Source of the DNA: Lutibacter sp. B2
GTDB lineage: Bacteria; Bacillota; Clostridia; Peptostreptococcales; Thermotaleaceae
Assembly (NCBI GenBank): GCA_015686845.1
Contig: JADPRS010000007.1
Location: 53,527 to 117,526, forward strand
DNA length: 64,000 nucleotides
Direction of reading: 5' to 3'
Shown here: positions 16,864-26,672 of the stretch, one piece after another
How positions within the stretch are numbered: the first letter of the stretch is position 1
How the letters are laid out: every line of letters starts with the position of its first letter
The notes under the pieces: generated by a model
Database searches by the model: none
What the model was told of the DNA's origin: nothing
The model's input: the letters and a program-made list of their open reading frames with translations, nothing else
Program-made: the position numbers and the translations under genes

Positions 16864-18844
16864 GTACAATAAATTTTCAAAATCTATCGCTTTCATATTA
16901 GCTGTCCTTCTTTTAACAAGTAGTTTGACTATTTTTGTTTATTTAGTAAAAAACACAAAAAATATAACATGGGAAGCTGCTTTTGAAAACAATTATTTAG
17001 AAAGTAAATCTTTAGAATATGAGTTGAGGAATATTACAAGAAATTTAAAACAGGTTTCAAAACAGTACAAAAGTGAAGCGTATATAAAAAATGGTGGGAC
17101 TTTAGATAAAGATATAGATAACTACTATAACTACTCATGGAAGCTTCAAAATCTTTATAGAGATTTTAAGAATGATTTCTATAGAAATAGCTCAAAACAA
17201 TATAATGCAGTACCGGAAAAAGTATTGATCTCTCAATTTGAAAAGGAATATGCTGAAGAAATTAAACTGTATAAAGATGCACATATAGATCATGAATTAA
17301 ATAGTTATTATAGCTTGGTTAAAAAAGTGAATCAAACAAATGGTTTATATTACTATATGTCAAGTACAGACTCTGAATATACCAATGTTTCAGATAAATC
17401 AACAAAGTTCTTTAAATCTCAGCCCGTTCATATATTATTTGATAAAAACGGTTATACAACTTCCTATGTAGCTTCACCAGAATTTAGATATGAAGAAGAG
17501 GACCTTAGTTATTATCCACAGGATATCCTGTATGTGGGATTAAACGATGTATTTTTAAATCCTAAAATTAAACAATGGAATGCAGATAGAAAGATTCTAG
17601 TTCCCACTTTAATGCGTATTGGTCTTTTAATGATGGGCTTTATCATTTGTCTGATCTATCTACTTTATACCTGCGGAAGACGTTCTGATGATGAAAAAAT
17701 TCATTTGTTATCAACAGATCGAATCTATATAGATGTAAATATCATAGCAACTACAGCTATTATGAGCATTTGCATTGCTGTTGCTTGTAAATTGTTTGAC
17801 GATGTTCGTTATTTCTATTTAATTCCCTTACTAGCTATCAGTAGCTTAGTAAGTATAAATCTATTATTATCGATCCTAAAACACATTAAAAATAAAACGA
17901 TTATTACCCATAATTTATCATCTAAAATATTACTCAAACTATATTCATTTGTAAAAGGATTATTCAGCAGTGCTCCAATAGCACTAAGAATGCTTCCTAC
18001 ACCCAATAAAGCAAACGATTTTAAAAATATTATAGAGGGTGTAGAACATATAAAGAATGGCGAACTCGACTACATGATCAAAACAAGTAACACAGGTATT
18101 TACGGAAAACTTGCGGATGATATTAATGGTATTACAGACGGCCTAAAAGCGGCTGTAAACAACGAACTTAAAAGTGAACGACTAAAGACAGAACTGATTA
18201 GTAATGTATCCCATGACATAAGAACGCCTCTTACTTCTATCATAACCTATATAGATTTATTAAAAAAAGAAGGCTTTCATTCCGAAAATGCAGAAAAATA
18301 TTTAGATGTATTAGATCAAAAATCTTTAAGATTAAAGACTTTGACAGATGACTTGTTTGAAGCCTCAAAAGCATCTAGTGGTAATATCCCTGTTCATTTA
18401 GAGAACATAGATATCATTTCTCTTCTAACACAAGGAATGGGTGAATTAGATGATAAAATCATTTCTTCAGAATTAGACTTTAAGTTCAATTATCCTAAAG
18501 AGAAAGTATTTGTTAAAGCAGACGGCAAATTATTATGGCGTGTAATAGAAAACCTTATGTCTAATATATTTAAATATGCTCTTAAAAAATCTAGAGTTTA
18601 TATTGATGTGATTGATTCAGAACACAGTACTTCTATTATTATAAAAAATATATCTGCTTATGAACTTAATATAGATGAACACGAATTAATGGAACGGTTT
18701 AAGCGTGGGGATGAGTCTAGAAATAGCGAAGGTAGTGGACTTGGACTATCAATTGCCAAGAGTCTTATAGAATTACAAAATGGTAAATTTCATATCGAGA
18801 TAGATGGTGACTTATTTAAATCCATTGTTATAATCCCTAAGTAA
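16838..18844 (+). CDS. Sensor histidine kinase (VanS-like)
   Basis: A 668-residue kinase starting at TTG 16838, inside the end of the regulator gene, behind AAGGTGGTG. It has a membrane segment near residues 13-32, an extracytoplasmic region of about 200 residues, three further membrane segments (about 250-345), a HAMP-like linker, a HisKA domain with SHDIRTPLTSI (phospho-acceptor His about 458), and an ATPase domain ending in GSGLGLSIAKSLI (about 632). It should phosphorylate the upstream regulator. The extra membrane segments make it larger than classical VanS. Confidence 0.88.
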   Translation: MATKWKNIKYNKFSKSIAFILAVLLLTSSLTIFVYLVKNTKNITWEAAFENNYLESKSLEYELRNITRNLKQVSKQYKSEAYIKNGGTLDKDIDNYYNYSWKLQNLYRDFKNDFYRNSSKQYNAVPEKVLISQFEKEYAEEIKLYKDAHIDHELNSYYSLVKKVNQTNGLYYYMSSTDSEYTNVSDKSTKFFKSQPVHILFDKNGYTTSYVASPEFRYEEEDLSYYPQDILYVGLNDVFLNPKIKQWNADRKILVPTLMRIGLLMMGFIICLIYLLYTCGRRSDDEKIHLLSTDRIYIDVNIIATTAIMSICIAVACKLFDDVRYFYLIPLLAISSLVSINLLLSILKHIKNKTIITHNLSSKILLKLYSFVKGLFSSAPIALRMLPTPNKANDFKNIIEGVEHIKNGELDYMIKTSNTGIYGKLADDINGITDGLKAAVNNELKSERLKTELISNVSHDIRTPLTSIITYIDLLKKEGFHSENAEKYLDVLDQKSLRLKTLTDDLFEASKASSGNIPVHLENIDIISLLTQGMGELDDKIISSELDFKFNYPKEKVFVKADGKLLWRVIENLMSNIFKYALKKSRVYIDVIDSEHSTSIIIKNISAYELNIDEHELMERFKRGDESRNSEGSGLGLSIAKSLIELQNGKFHIEIDGDLFKSIVIIPK

Positions 18845-18850
18845 ACACAA

Positions 18851-18909
18851 AAATAATAACCCCTATTACCAGACTTTATATATGTCCAGTAATGGGGGTA
18901 TTATTTTTA
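18851..18909. terminator. Terminator between kinase and ApbE genes
   Basis: An imperfect long stem (AAATAATAACCCC... with ...GGGGGTATTATTTTT) lies between convergent genes and has T-runs on both strands. Confidence 0.7.
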
Positions 18910-19962
18910 TTTATCAATAAATTTAAAGGTATCATCATCCAACACAATATCATCTTTTATTCCTTCACTTACATAAACTTTCTTATCTTTTGTCACTAAA
19001 ATACATTCTATACCCTCTAACTTATTGATCAATTCTATCCCTTTTTCTAACCCTGATATATATACACTAGTTGAAAGGGCATCTCCATCAATTCCATAAT
19101 CACTTATTATTGTAGTACCTATTAAATCTGAGTTTGATGGGTATCCTGTTTTAGGATCTAATATATGGTGATATCTTGTTCCATCTTGATCAAAGTATCT
19201 TTCATATCCTCCTGAACTAATAATTGATTTATCCTTAACATCTAGTATAGAAAAATATTGACCTCTATTCGTATCTGGGTTTTGAATTCCTATTTTCCAA
19301 TCTGTGCCATCCATTTTACTGCCTATGGTCATAATATTTCCACCTAAATTTATAACTCCACTTTCTACGCCATTTTCTCTTAATACTTTTTTTACTTCAT
19401 CTGCTATATAACCTTTTGCGATTCCACCTAAATCTATTCCTTGTTTTTTATTTTCTAAAAATATACTTTTGTCCTCATTTATAATGACATTTTTATAATT
19501 TATTAAATCCATTTTTTCTTTTATTTCTTCACTTGTAGGCAATTTTGGATAATCTGTACCAATCCCCCATAATTTAACCAAAGGATATATACTTATATCA
19601 AAATCCCCATTTGTCATTTTTTCGTATTTATATGCTTTTTTTATAATATAATATGCATCATCACCAACGACTACACTTTTCACTCCTGCATTTTTATTTA
19701 CCTCTGTAATTTTACTATTTTTTTTATTTACAGATATTTCATTTTCTATATCATTAATCCTCTTTATGGCTAAATCAATGATTCTATTTCCATCTTCTTT
19801 TGTTTGATCCATTATTGTCATTTGTATATAGGTTCCTAATGCATAGGTATCTCTTTTTATTACTTCAATTTTTCCTTGTCCACATCCTATAAGTAAACTA
19901 TTACATACTAAAAGGATCGCCATTAGCATAACTGCTTTTACATATGATTGATTTATTTTCAT
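18907..19962 (-). CDS. apbE: FAD:protein FMN transferase, lipoprotein
   Basis: A 351-residue ApbE-family protein with an N-terminal lipobox (LLIGCGQ). ApbE attaches FMN to a Thr of target flavoproteins such as Rnf/Nqr subunits, outside the membrane. Family motifs are YALGTYIQMTI, DISIYPLVKLWGIG, GIDLGGIAKGYIAD, NLGGNIMTIG and the metal-binding end DGDALSTSVYISG. GAAAGGAAA precedes ATG 19962. No Rnf genes are in the window, so the partner flavoprotein is not identified. Confidence 0.92.
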   Translation of the reverse strand: MKINQSYVKAVMLMAILLVCNSLLIGCGQGKIEVIKRDTYALGTYIQMTIMDQTKEDGNRIIDLAIKRINDIENEISVNKKNSKITEVNKNAGVKSVVVGDDAYYIIKKAYKYEKMTNGDFDISIYPLVKLWGIGTDYPKLPTSEEIKEKMDLINYKNVIINEDKSIFLENKKQGIDLGGIAKGYIADEVKKVLRENGVESGVINLGGNIMTIGSKMDGTDWKIGIQNPDTNRGQYFSILDVKDKSIISSGGYERYFDQDGTRYHHILDPKTGYPSNSDLIGTTIISDYGIDGDALSTSVYISGLEKGIELINKLEGIECILVTKDKKVYVSEGIKDDIVLDDDTFKFIDK

Positions 19963-20039
19963 TTCTTTTTTCCTTTCTTCAATAAGACTAAAAAAAATAA
20001 TAACAAAAGGCTAATCTTCTGCTATTATTTCTGTAAAAT

Positions 20040-20375
20040 CTATTCACATAAGCTTAAAAAAGCTTCTGATACATTCTTGTATTCTTCATCTGTTTCAATT
20101 TCTGATAAAATTGGTCCTTCTTCAGATTCTTCATAACCATATAAGAATACATCTTCTTCTTCTGTAGGAAGTAATGCTATATACTCTTTCTTCTCTATTT
20201 CAAAAGTAGCTAGTATCTCGCATGCTAACTCTTTTCCATCTTCTAGTGTTAAATAAATCATTTCTACTTCTTCATTAGAATCGCATCCGCCTTCGCATCC
20301 ACAATCATGTTCTTCCTCATGGTTATGTTCATGATCATGATTACAATTACAGCTGTGTTTTTTATCGTTGTTCAT
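20040..20375 (-). CDS. DUF1292 protein with His/Cys-rich metal-binding tail
   Basis: The 111-residue acidic protein has a C-terminal DUF1292 domain (about 38-111; MIYLTLEDGKELACEIL, YIALLP). Ahead of it is a 35-residue tail packed with Cys and His (HSCNCNHDHEHNHEEEHDC, then GCEGGC), which looks able to bind soft metal ions. AGGAGG precedes ATG 20375. DUF1292 proteins are small Firmicutes proteins of unknown function; the tail is the noteworthy addition. Confidence 0.8.
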   Translation of the reverse strand: MNNDKKHSCNCNHDHEHNHEEEHDCGCEGGCDSNEEVEMIYLTLEDGKELACEILATFEIEKKEYIALLPTEEEDVFLYGYEESEEGPILSEIETDEEYKNVSEAFLSLCE

Positions 20376-20549
20376 ATTATCCCTCCTGATTTTTATAACT
20401 ATTTTTTAAAAAATGCTATTTAAATATTATTATACCCTAATAATCCATAAAGTACATACTTTTCTACAATATTTGTAGAATTTTCATTTGAACTTATGAC
20501 CTTTTTTGTATAAACTAGTAGAGACTATAATTTAATGAGGTGTATAAAA

Positions 20550-22100
20550 ATGCTATTGGTTGAAAATGTAAATCATGGGTTTGGTTCAAGAATTATCTTA
20601 GATGATGTTTCCTTTAGATTAAAACAAGGAGAACATATAACTCTTGTAGGTGCAAACGGAGAAGGAAAATCTACTTTCTTAAATATAATAACTAGAAAGC
20701 TAATGCCTGATGAAGGTAAGATCCGATGGGCAAATAAAGTAAGTGTTGGATACTTAGATCAGCATACGGCACTAGAAAGTGGTAAAAGCATAAGAGATAT
20801 ATTAAGAACTGCATTCAACAGAATGTTTGAATTAGAACAAGAAATGCTAAGTAAATATGATCAAATGGCTGAAGCATCTGATGGTGATATGGCTAAACTT
20901 ATGGAAGATACTGCACAAATTCAAGACACTTTAGAACTAAGTGGATTTTATGCCATTGATTCTAAAATAGAAGAAGTTGCAAATGGATTGGGTCTTGGAG
21001 AGATTGGCCTTGAAAAAGATGTATCTCAATTAAGTGGTGGACAGAGAACCAAGGTTCTTCTTACGAAATTACTTTTAGAAAATCCAACGATACTCATCTT
21101 AGATGAGCCTACAAACTATTTAGATATTGAACATATAGAATGGCTCAAAAACTATCTTCAAAATTATGAAAACAGTTTTATATTAGTATCTCATGATATT
21201 TCATTTGTAAATGCTGTATCTAACGTAATTTATCATATGGAAAACGGAAGCCTTTCAAGATATAAGGGTAGTTATGAAGATTTTGAGCGCATGTATGCTT
21301 TAAAAAGAAGACAAATTGAACAATCCTATGATAAACAACAAAAAGAAATTAAAAATTTAGAAACTTTTATTGCTAAGAATAAAGCGAGAGTAGCTACAAC
21401 GGGTATGGCTAAAAGTAGACAGAAAAAGCTTGATAAAATGGATATCATAGAAAAAGTCAGAACAAAAGTTAAACCATCCTTTAAATTTAATGAAGCTAGG
21501 GTTCCTAGTAAATTTGTATTTGAAGCAAAAGATCTAATATTAGGATATAACGAACCATTAACAAGCAAGCTAAATGTTCATCTGGAAAGAGGTAAAAAAA
21601 TCGCCTTAAAAGGAGTAAATGGACTTGGTAAATCTACACTACTAAAAACTTTAATAGGTAGTATAAAGCCTTATGATGGAGAAGTTCTACTTGGTGATTA
21701 TCTTGAAATTGGATATTTTGAACAAGAATCTTCAAGAGATAATTCTAACACAGCCATGGAAGAAATTTGGAGTGAATATCCAAGCCTTTCAAGTCATGAA
21801 GTCCGACAAGCATTAGCTAGATGTGGACTTACGACGGATCATATTACGAGCCAAATGAGAGTGCTCAGTGGTGGAGAAGCTGCTAAAGTAAGATTATGTA
21901 AAATCATGTTAAAAAACATTAACTTTTTAGTTTTAGATGAGCCTACAAATCACTTAGATGTTGATGCAAAAGCGGAACTAAAAAAAGCCATAATGGAATT
22001 TAAGGGAACTGTTCTTTTGGTTTCTCATGAACCTGAATTTTACATGGATATTATTCATGAAGTATGGAATATTGAAGATTGGACTACTAAGATAGTTTAA
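20550..22100 (+). CDS. ABC-F family ATP-binding protein
   Basis: A 516-residue soluble protein with two ABC domains: Walker A GANGEGKS and GVNGLGKS, signatures LSGGQRTK and LSGGEAAK, Walker B ILDEPTNYLD and VLDEPTNHLD, joined by a charged linker (about 240-300). It has no membrane segments. ABC-F proteins act at the ribosome in translation regulation or antibiotic protection; which role applies is not visible. ATG 20550 follows GAGGTG at 7 bases; an in-frame ATG at 20535 has no such site. Confidence 0.9.
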   Translation: MLLVENVNHGFGSRIILDDVSFRLKQGEHITLVGANGEGKSTFLNIITRKLMPDEGKIRWANKVSVGYLDQHTALESGKSIRDILRTAFNRMFELEQEMLSKYDQMAEASDGDMAKLMEDTAQIQDTLELSGFYAIDSKIEEVANGLGLGEIGLEKDVSQLSGGQRTKVLLTKLLLENPTILILDEPTNYLDIEHIEWLKNYLQNYENSFILVSHDISFVNAVSNVIYHMENGSLSRYKGSYEDFERMYALKRRQIEQSYDKQQKEIKNLETFIAKNKARVATTGMAKSRQKKLDKMDIIEKVRTKVKPSFKFNEARVPSKFVFEAKDLILGYNEPLTSKLNVHLERGKKIALKGVNGLGKSTLLKTLIGSIKPYDGEVLLGDYLEIGYFEQESSRDNSNTAMEEIWSEYPSLSSHEVRQALARCGLTTDHITSQMRVLSGGEAAKVRLCKIMLKNINFLVLDEPTNHLDVDAKAELKKAIMEFKGTVLLVSHEPEFYMDIIHEVWNIEDWTTKIV

Positions 22101-22132
22101 AAAGCAGCAGGATGTTTAATCCTGCTGCTTTT
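22100..22132. terminator. Terminator embedded in the end of pepF
   Basis: AAAAGCAGCAGGA pairs with TCCTGCTGCTTTT. On the minus strand the right arm encodes the last residues (KQQD) of the oligopeptidase, so coding sequence and the shared convergent terminator overlap. Confidence 0.85.
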
Positions 22133-23807
22133 CTTCCTTAAGCCATTTTTCAATTTCTCCTATAACTGATTTTATGCATCCATCTTCAAATGGACTTTTC
22201 AAATCTGCTAATTCTACTAATTCTAAAAAGGATTTACTTCCTCCAGCTCTACATAATCTTAAATAATCCTTCCATGCTAATTTCCAATCTTCTCTAGATT
22301 TCTTCCAAAATTGAAATGCACAAACTTCTGCTAATGTATAATCAATATAATAAAATGGATTTTTAAAAATATGCCCCTGTTGATGCCAATATGCACCTGA
22401 TTCTAAATAATCATGATCTCCATAGTCCCTATGAGGAAGATATTTTTTCTCAATCTCTCTCCAAGCACTTCTTCTTTCTTCTGGTGTAGCTTTAGGATTT
22501 TCATATACAAAATGCTGAAATTCATCTACCGTTACTCCATACGGAATAAATAAAAGTGCTTCACTTAAATGTCCAAAACGATATTTATCTGCTTGATCTC
22601 CAAAGAATAAATCCATCCAAGGCCAAGTAAAAAACTCCATACTCATAGAATGAATTTCACAAGCCTCGAGTGTAGGAAAATTATACTCTGGCAGTTCATA
22701 TTTCCTGCTTTCATAAACTTGAAATGCATGACCTGCTTCATGTGTAAGTACATCTATATCATCTAAGGTTCCATTAAAATTTGAAAATATAAAAGGCATT
22801 TTATAATCATTTATATATGTACAATATCCTCCTGGTGACTTTCCTTTTTTGCTTAATAAATCCATACACTCTTTTTCAACCATCTCATCAAAGAAAACTT
22901 TCGTCTCTTTGGACAAGCTTTCATACATTTCTTTTCCATTTTTAAGAATATAGTCTGCATCTCCTATTAAGTTGGCATTTCCATCTTTAAAAGTTAAAAT
23001 TTCATCATAATACATAAGCTTATTTAATTCTAATCTATTCTTTTGTATTTCTCTTAGATTGGTTGCAATAGGCACTATATCTTTTCGGACTTGTTCCCTG
23101 AAATTTTTTACCATCTCGGGATTATAGTCTGATCGAACCATACGATCATACCCTAATTCAATAAAATTTTCATATCCTAATTTTTTTGCCATTTGATCTC
23201 TTACTTTTACTAACTTGTCATAAATATCATCAAACTTTTGCTCATTTTCTTTAAAAAAGTTATATTTCGCTTCATTTGCATTTTTTCGTATATTTCTATT
23301 CGTAGACATTTGAAAGGGTCTTAATTGAGGTAAACTTCTTTTTTCTCCTTCAAAATCGATTTGTGCTGAAGATAATAATTTGGTATATTCACTCATCAAT
23401 TTATTTTCTTCTTTTAAATCTTCTATGATTTCAGTTGAAAATGTTTTCATTGTAAGGTTGGCAATATTAAAGACTTGTTCCCCCCATTTTTCCTCTAATT
23501 CTTTTTGATATTTAGAATCTGTAAGTGCTTTATAATATTTTGAAATCATTTCATCATATACAGGTTTATTTTGATCAAAGAAATTTTGTTCTTCTTCATA
23601 GATATCATCTTCTGTATTGATGGTATGTCTAATATATGCAATTTGCTCCATAGTATCAAATTTACCTCGTAAATTATTAATATCTGCCATCAATTGATCC
23701 TGTTCTTCTAGGTTCTTTGAATCATTAAATTGTTTTAATAATACTTCAAATTCATTTTTAAATGCTTCTAGATTCGGTCTTTCATATGTAAATTCACTAA
23801 ACTTCAT
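22116..23807 (-). CDS. pepF: M3 family oligoendopeptidase
   Basis: A 563-residue zinc peptidase with the catalytic motif HEAGH (LTHEAGHAFQVYES, about residue 348). It cleaves cytoplasmic oligopeptides. ATG 23807 (MKFSEFTYERPN) is chosen: GTGGGTG lies just before it, and this opening is typical for clostridial M3 proteins, whereas the open frame extends four codons upstream to a GTG. It is a single-gene unit; its last codons form part of the terminator shared with the ABC-F gene. Confidence 0.88.
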   Translation of the reverse strand: MKFSEFTYERPNLEAFKNEFEVLLKQFNDSKNLEEQDQLMADINNLRGKFDTMEQIAYIRHTINTEDDIYEEEQNFFDQNKPVYDEMISKYYKALTDSKYQKELEEKWGEQVFNIANLTMKTFSTEIIEDLKEENKLMSEYTKLLSSAQIDFEGEKRSLPQLRPFQMSTNRNIRKNANEAKYNFFKENEQKFDDIYDKLVKVRDQMAKKLGYENFIELGYDRMVRSDYNPEMVKNFREQVRKDIVPIATNLREIQKNRLELNKLMYYDEILTFKDGNANLIGDADYILKNGKEMYESLSKETKVFFDEMVEKECMDLLSKKGKSPGGYCTYINDYKMPFIFSNFNGTLDDIDVLTHEAGHAFQVYESRKYELPEYNFPTLEACEIHSMSMEFFTWPWMDLFFGDQADKYRFGHLSEALLFIPYGVTVDEFQHFVYENPKATPEERRSAWREIEKKYLPHRDYGDHDYLESGAYWHQQGHIFKNPFYYIDYTLAEVCAFQFWKKSREDWKLAWKDYLRLCRAGGSKSFLELVELADLKSPFEDGCIKSVIGEIEKWLKEEKQQD

Positions 23808-23945
23808 ATTTTCACCCACTTTATATTTTTTGTATATACATCTATTATACTCATATTTCTATTAATTAACATATTTATATGTATTTTTGTTTTTGTATTG
23901 CCAATCTCTAGCAATTGTAGTATCATGAAATCAAATAAAATAATC

Positions 23946-24036
23946 GGCGCTAGGGGAGCTGGTATAACCAGCTGAGAGTAAGGATGTAATCCTATGACCC
24001 TTCACCTGATCTGGATAATACCAGCGTAGGGAAGCA
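23946..24036 (+). promoter_or_regulatory. TPP (thiamine pyrophosphate) riboswitch
   Basis: The THI-box layout is clear: GGGGAGCTGG ... CTGAGAG, then the conserved GACCCTTCACCTGATCTGG and the closing CCAGCGTAGGGAA. A terminator hairpin follows at 24066. It should shut off the thiamine-salvage operon when thiamine pyrophosphate is plentiful. Confidence 0.95.
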
Positions 24037-24065
24037 ATTACATGATTTTATCGTTAAAATACATG

Positions 24066-24096
24066 ACACAAATCCTATGGCGGATTTGTGTTTTTT
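24066..24096 (+). terminator. Riboswitch-controlled terminator
   Basis: ACACAAATCC pairs perfectly with GGATTTGTGT and is followed by a T-run, 30 bases after the TPP aptamer and ahead of thiW. This is the expected attenuator of the expression platform. Confidence 0.85.
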
Positions 24097-24152
24097 ATTT
24101 TTGGTAAATTTTTCATATTGCTATTTCCCTTTTGTCGAGAAAGGAGAATTAT

Positions 24153-24647
24153 ATGAACACAAAAAAGCTTGTATTTTCATCTCTTTTAATAGGTATTGCA
24201 ACGATTACAGGACACCTCATTTATATTCCTATTGGTGTTTCTAAGATATTTCCTGTTCAACATACTATTAATATCCTATCTGCTATATGGCTAGGCCCTT
24301 GGGCTGCTTTATCAAATGCCTTTATTATTTCACTTCTGAGAAATTTTTTAGGAACAGGTTCCCTTCTTGCTTTTCCTGGAAGCATGATTGGTGCGTTCTT
24401 AGCTGGAATATTCTATAAAACCAGTAAGAAAAAGCATATGGCCATTTTAGGTGAAATCTTTGGTACTGGTATATTAGGAGGATTATTATCTTTTCCTATC
24501 GCAAAATTCATATTAGGCGCAAATTGTAGTGCATTCTTTTTCATTGTCCCATTTCTTACTAGTTCCATAGGTGGAAGTATGATTGCTTCACTATTATTAA
24601 GTGCTAGTACTAAATTCCCTATTTTAAAAGAAGAAAGGAGTAAATAA
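24153..24647 (+). CDS. thiW: Energy-coupling factor transporter S component, thiazole uptake
   Basis: A 164-residue membrane protein with about five hydrophobic segments, opening MNTKKLVFSSLLIGIATITGH, followed by motifs IPIGVSKIFPVQHTINI and LLRNFLGTGSLLAFPGSMIGA typical of ThiW. ThiW is the substrate-binding subunit of an ECF importer, predicted to take up hydroxyethylthiazole and to use a shared ECF energising module encoded elsewhere. ATG 24153 follows AAAGGAGA; the open frame extends 7 codons upstream. It is the first gene behind the TPP riboswitch. Confidence 0.9.
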   Translation: MNTKKLVFSSLLIGIATITGHLIYIPIGVSKIFPVQHTINILSAIWLGPWAALSNAFIISLLRNFLGTGSLLAFPGSMIGAFLAGIFYKTSKKKHMAILGEIFGTGILGGLLSFPIAKFILGANCSAFFFIVPFLTSSIGGSMIASLLLSASTKFPILKEERSK

Positions 24648-24649
24648 TT

Positions 24650-25456
24650 ATGAAACATTGTTTAACGATTGCAGGTTCAGATAGCTGCGGAGGCGCAGGT
24701 ATTCAAGCAGATTTAAAAGCTTTTTCAGCTCTTGGAACTTTTGGAATGAGTGTTATTACTGCTGTTACTGCTCAAAATACAAAAGGCGTATTTCATGTTC
24801 AAAATATAAGCCCTAAGGTTATTGCTGCTCAAATAAAAGCAATTTTTGATGATATAAGAGTAGATGCTATAAAAATAGGTATGGTATCTGAAATAGAAAC
24901 CATAAAGACCATTGCAGATACACTAAAAAAATATGATTTACCCCCTATCGTCCTAGACCCGGTTATGATTTCTAAAAGTGGCTATGATCTACTAAATCCA
25001 GAGGCAAAAAAGACTTTAATAGAAGTTTTACTTCCTATGGCTACTTTAATAACACCCAACTTACCAGAAGCAGAAGAAATATTAGGATATAAGATCAACA
25101 ATCTTGAAGATATGAAAAAAGCTGCAAAAGAATTACATACATTAGGACCTGAGTATGTATTGGTTAAGGGTGGACATTTATCCAATGATGCCACAGATGT
25201 ATTATATGATGGAAATGTTTTTTATCTATTGACGCAAGAGCGTATTGAAACTACCCATACACATGGTACAGGATGTACTTTATCATCTGCCATTGCAGCG
25301 AATTTGGCAAAAGGAAACTCCATTTCAAAATCAGTAGAAAATGCAAAAAAATATGTTACAACTGCAATAGAACATGGATTTTCTATTGGGCATGGCGTAG
25401 GCCCTACCCATCACTTTTATGAACTTTATCGAAAGGCAGGCATTATAAATGAATAA
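24650..25456 (+). CDS. thiD: Hydroxymethylpyrimidine / phosphomethylpyrimidine kinase
   Basis: A 268-residue ribokinase-fold enzyme. It phosphorylates hydroxymethylpyrimidine (HMP) twice to HMP-PP for thiamine synthesis. Motifs are IAGSDSCGGAGIQADLK near the N-terminus, LDPVMISKSG and the anion-hole THGTGCTLSSAIAA near residue 210. It starts 3 bases after thiW and its end overlaps cytX by 8 bases. Confidence 0.95.
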   Translation: MKHCLTIAGSDSCGGAGIQADLKAFSALGTFGMSVITAVTAQNTKGVFHVQNISPKVIAAQIKAIFDDIRVDAIKIGMVSEIETIKTIADTLKKYDLPPIVLDPVMISKSGYDLLNPEAKKTLIEVLLPMATLITPNLPEAEEILGYKINNLEDMKKAAKELHTLGPEYVLVKGGHLSNDATDVLYDGNVFYLLTQERIETTHTHGTGCTLSSAIAANLAKGNSISKSVENAKKYVTTAIEHGFSIGHGVGPTHHFYELYRKAGIINE

Positions 25457-26672
25457 TTCACATACAGAACTTAATAGCTTCCACCTTTTAATGCTTTGGT
25501 TTGGAGCCTCTATTTCAATTGCTGAAATCTTAACTGGAGGAATTTTAGCTCCTATGGGATTTAAATCTGGATTTACAGCAATTATTATAGGTCACCTTAT
25601 AGGAACAAGTATTTTAGTATTAGGTGGGTATATTGGAGCAGAAAGTAAGCTTCCTTCAATTTTATCCACTAGAATTTCTTTTGGTCTCTATGGTTCTTAT
25701 TTATTTTCTATATTAAATGTGCTTCAACTAATCGGTTGGACGGCAGTTATGATTATCTCTGGTGCAAGAAGTGTAAATGAAATCACCAAGATCATTTGGT
25801 CTTTTGATCATATCACTCTTTGGTCAATGGTTATTGGAAGCTTTATTTGCCTATGGATCTTCCTAGGTAAAAATGGATTTAAAAAGCTCAATGTAATAGC
25901 TGTTACATTGTTATTTCTTTTAACCATTGTACTTAGTACAGTTGTATTTAAAAATCATGATCTTTTTACAGCAAGTACAACAAATTCAGTATCCATGGGA
26001 ACAGCCATAGAGTTAAATGTAATCATGCCTCTTTCTTGGCTTCCTCTTATTGCAGATTATACACGTTTTTCTAAAAAACCTTCATCCGCTTTATCCGGTA
26101 GCTTTATAGGATACTTTATAGGAAGCTGTTGGATGTATACAATCGGTCTTGCTGGTGCAATCGTATCTGGAAATCCAGATCCTGGAGTTATAATGCTTGC
26201 AGCCAATCTTGGTTTCTTTGCGTTAGGAATTATCGTTTTATCTACCATAACAACTACATTCATGGATGCATACTCAGCAGGCGTTACAGTCTTAAATATA
26301 TTTACTAAATTAAATGAAAAAAAGGTTGCTCTCACTATGGGCATCATTGGCATGCTTCTAGCAATTGTAATCCCAATTGAACAATATGAAAACTTCCTAT
26401 ATGCAATGGGCTCCGTATTTGCTCCACTATTTGCAGTTTTTATAACAGATTATTTAGTATATAAAAACAAGAAATTAAATGATAATTTATTAATTAACTG
26501 GGGTTCTTTTATTGTATGGGCAATTGGCGTATTTTTATATTATCAATTTATTAAAATAGACTTTATTCTAGGTGCAACTGTTCCTGTAATGATTATCACG
26601 AGTATATTATTCATACTAACAAGAGGAGTGTGTAAATCATGGAAATCTATGAAAAAATCTCAAATAGCTTAA
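25449..26672 (+). CDS. cytX: Putative hydroxymethylpyrimidine transporter
   Basis: A 407-residue nucleobase:cation symporter-1 family protein with about twelve membrane segments, opening LNSFHLLMLWFGASISIAEIL. CytX-type members occur in TPP-riboswitch operons and are thought to import HMP. It overlaps thiD at its start and thiM at its end (34 bases), so the operon is tightly coupled. Substrate is inferred from the neighbours thiD and thiE. Confidence 0.88.
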   Translation: MNNSHTELNSFHLLMLWFGASISIAEILTGGILAPMGFKSGFTAIIIGHLIGTSILVLGGYIGAESKLPSILSTRISFGLYGSYLFSILNVLQLIGWTAVMIISGARSVNEITKIIWSFDHITLWSMVIGSFICLWIFLGKNGFKKLNVIAVTLLFLLTIVLSTVVFKNHDLFTASTTNSVSMGTAIELNVIMPLSWLPLIADYTRFSKKPSSALSGSFIGYFIGSCWMYTIGLAGAIVSGNPDPGVIMLAANLGFFALGIIVLSTITTTFMDAYSAGVTVLNIFTKLNEKKVALTMGIIGMLLAIVIPIEQYENFLYAMGSVFAPLFAVFITDYLVYKNKKLNDNLLINWGSFIVWAIGVFLYYQFIKIDFILGATVPVMIITSILFILTRGVCKSWKSMKKSQIA

